Made by a program: the position numbers and the translations under genes | Origin: Flaviramulus sp. | GTDB taxonomy: Bacteria > Bacteroidota > Bacteroidia > Flavobacteriales > Flavobacteriaceae | Direction of reading: 5' to 3' | Length of the DNA: 6,609 bases | Assembly (NCBI GenBank): GCA_023255235.1 | Contig: JALRJA010000360.1 | Coordinates: 1 to 6,609 of the forward strand | In this document: one piece after another, positions 6,201-6,609 of the stretch | How positions within the stretch are numbered: position 1 is the first letter of the stretch | How the letters are laid out: each line of letters begins with the position of its first letter | The notes under the pieces: model-generated | Databases searched by the model: none | What the model was told of the DNA's origin: nothing | The model's input: only the letters and a program-made list of their open reading frames with translations

Positions 6201-6609
6201 CTACTGAAATGTAAAATTAACAAACACACCTCTTGTTTTCATGCTAGTAATGTTGCTTGTCCATGGGCTATTAGGATCGAGGTCTCTAACTAGCTCATCA
6301 TTCATTCCAAAAAGACCGCGTATAGAAGGCGTGAATTTAAAATTGTATAAATAAAAATCAATACCAAAACCCAGTTCGTAAAAAAGATTGTTTTTGGTTG
6401 TTCTAAACTGTCCATTGCTATTATCTTCAAGGCTATCTTCATTACTAGATAAATTTAAAGCTGTTGAAAACCCGCCAACAATAAAAGGTTTAAAATTATT
6501 AATGCGTTTTGTTGAAATTTTTAATAATAACGGCACGTGTATATAGGTCGATTTTACTTCTCTAAGTAAATCAGAACTAGTAACATCAGGTATGCCAACA
6601 AAGTAGTCG
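6201..6609 (-). CDS. porT: PorT, type IX secretion outer-membrane protein (partial, 3' end)
   Basis: The frame stays open from the stop at 6201 to the window edge, giving 135 residues of the C-terminal part; the N-terminus and signal peptide lie outside. The sequence begins DYFVGIPDV and includes STKRINNFKPFIVGGFSTAL, then YELGFGIDFYLYNFKFTPSI, DELVRDLDPNSPW and a terminal FVNFTFQ. This strongly resembles Flavobacterium PorT as I recall it. The alternating pattern and aromatic C-terminus fit a small outer-membrane beta-barrel. PorT is needed for the type IX secretion system, which exports gliding adhesins, proteases and other large cargo in Bacteroidota. The internal GTG at 6536 is not the start, because conserved PorT-like sequence continues upstream. 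It lies tail-to-tail with the methyltransferase gene. Confidence 0.9.
   Translation of the reverse strand, partial: DYFVGIPDVTSSDLLREVKSTYIHVPLLLKISTKRINNFKPFIVGGFSTALNLSSNEDSLEDNSNGQFRTTKNNLFYELGFGIDFYLYNFKFTPSIRGLFGMNDELVRDLDPNSPWTSNITSMKTRGVFVNFTFQ

Noticed and set aside
6002..6229. Minus-strand open frame opposite the 3' end of the methyltransferase gene
   Set aside because: It overlaps both the methyltransferase and the porT end in another frame, and both of those are well supported.
1..6609. CRISPR array, tRNA, insertion sequence, toxin-antitoxin or defence island
   Set aside because: No regularly spaced repeats, cloverleaf, transposase motifs or paired small genes were seen; every sizeable stretch is accounted for by core genes.

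Overview
This AT-rich window looks like ordinary chromosome from a member of the Flavobacteriaceae (phylum Bacteroidota). Three things point there. The proteins read as flavobacterial forms of rpsO, accD and fbaA. The gene order porT / trmH-like / tamL-like / fbaA / accD / rpsO is one I recall, unverified, from Flavobacterium and relatives. The best promoter (upstream of rpsO) has the Bacteroidota form, TTG plus TAnnTTTG, and start codons are preceded by A-rich stretches rather than strong Shine-Dalgarno sequences.

Layout from left to right: a rho-independent terminator (6-32) follows rpsO (34-303, minus). Next is accD (445-1302, minus), then a 268-base gap. That gap holds a complex fold-back element (about 1360-1496) and the fbaA terminator (1521-1550). 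fbaA (1571-2638, minus) and a large Omp85-family lipoprotein gene, tamL (2765-5302, minus), follow. A 169-base divergent gap separates tamL from a TrmH/SpoU-type RNA methyltransferase gene (5472-6194, plus). This gene runs tail-to-tail, only six bases apart, into the 3' part of porT (6201 to the window edge, minus).

Functionally this is housekeeping and envelope biology: translation (S15, RNA methylation), the committed step of fatty-acid synthesis (AccD), glycolysis/gluconeogenesis (class II aldolase), outer-membrane assembly (TamL) and type IX secretion (PorT). I see no mobile element, CRISPR array, defence system, tRNA or rRNA.

The parts most worth a second look are: the structured intergenic element between fbaA and accD, which resembles a repeated Bacteroidota element I recall but cannot look up; the loss of all four zinc-ribbon cysteines in AccD; the TTG start and lipobox of TamL with a variant of the Omp85 loop-6 motif; and a hairpin at the predicted 5' end of the rpsO mRNA. 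I do not see a convincing new multi-gene system here.
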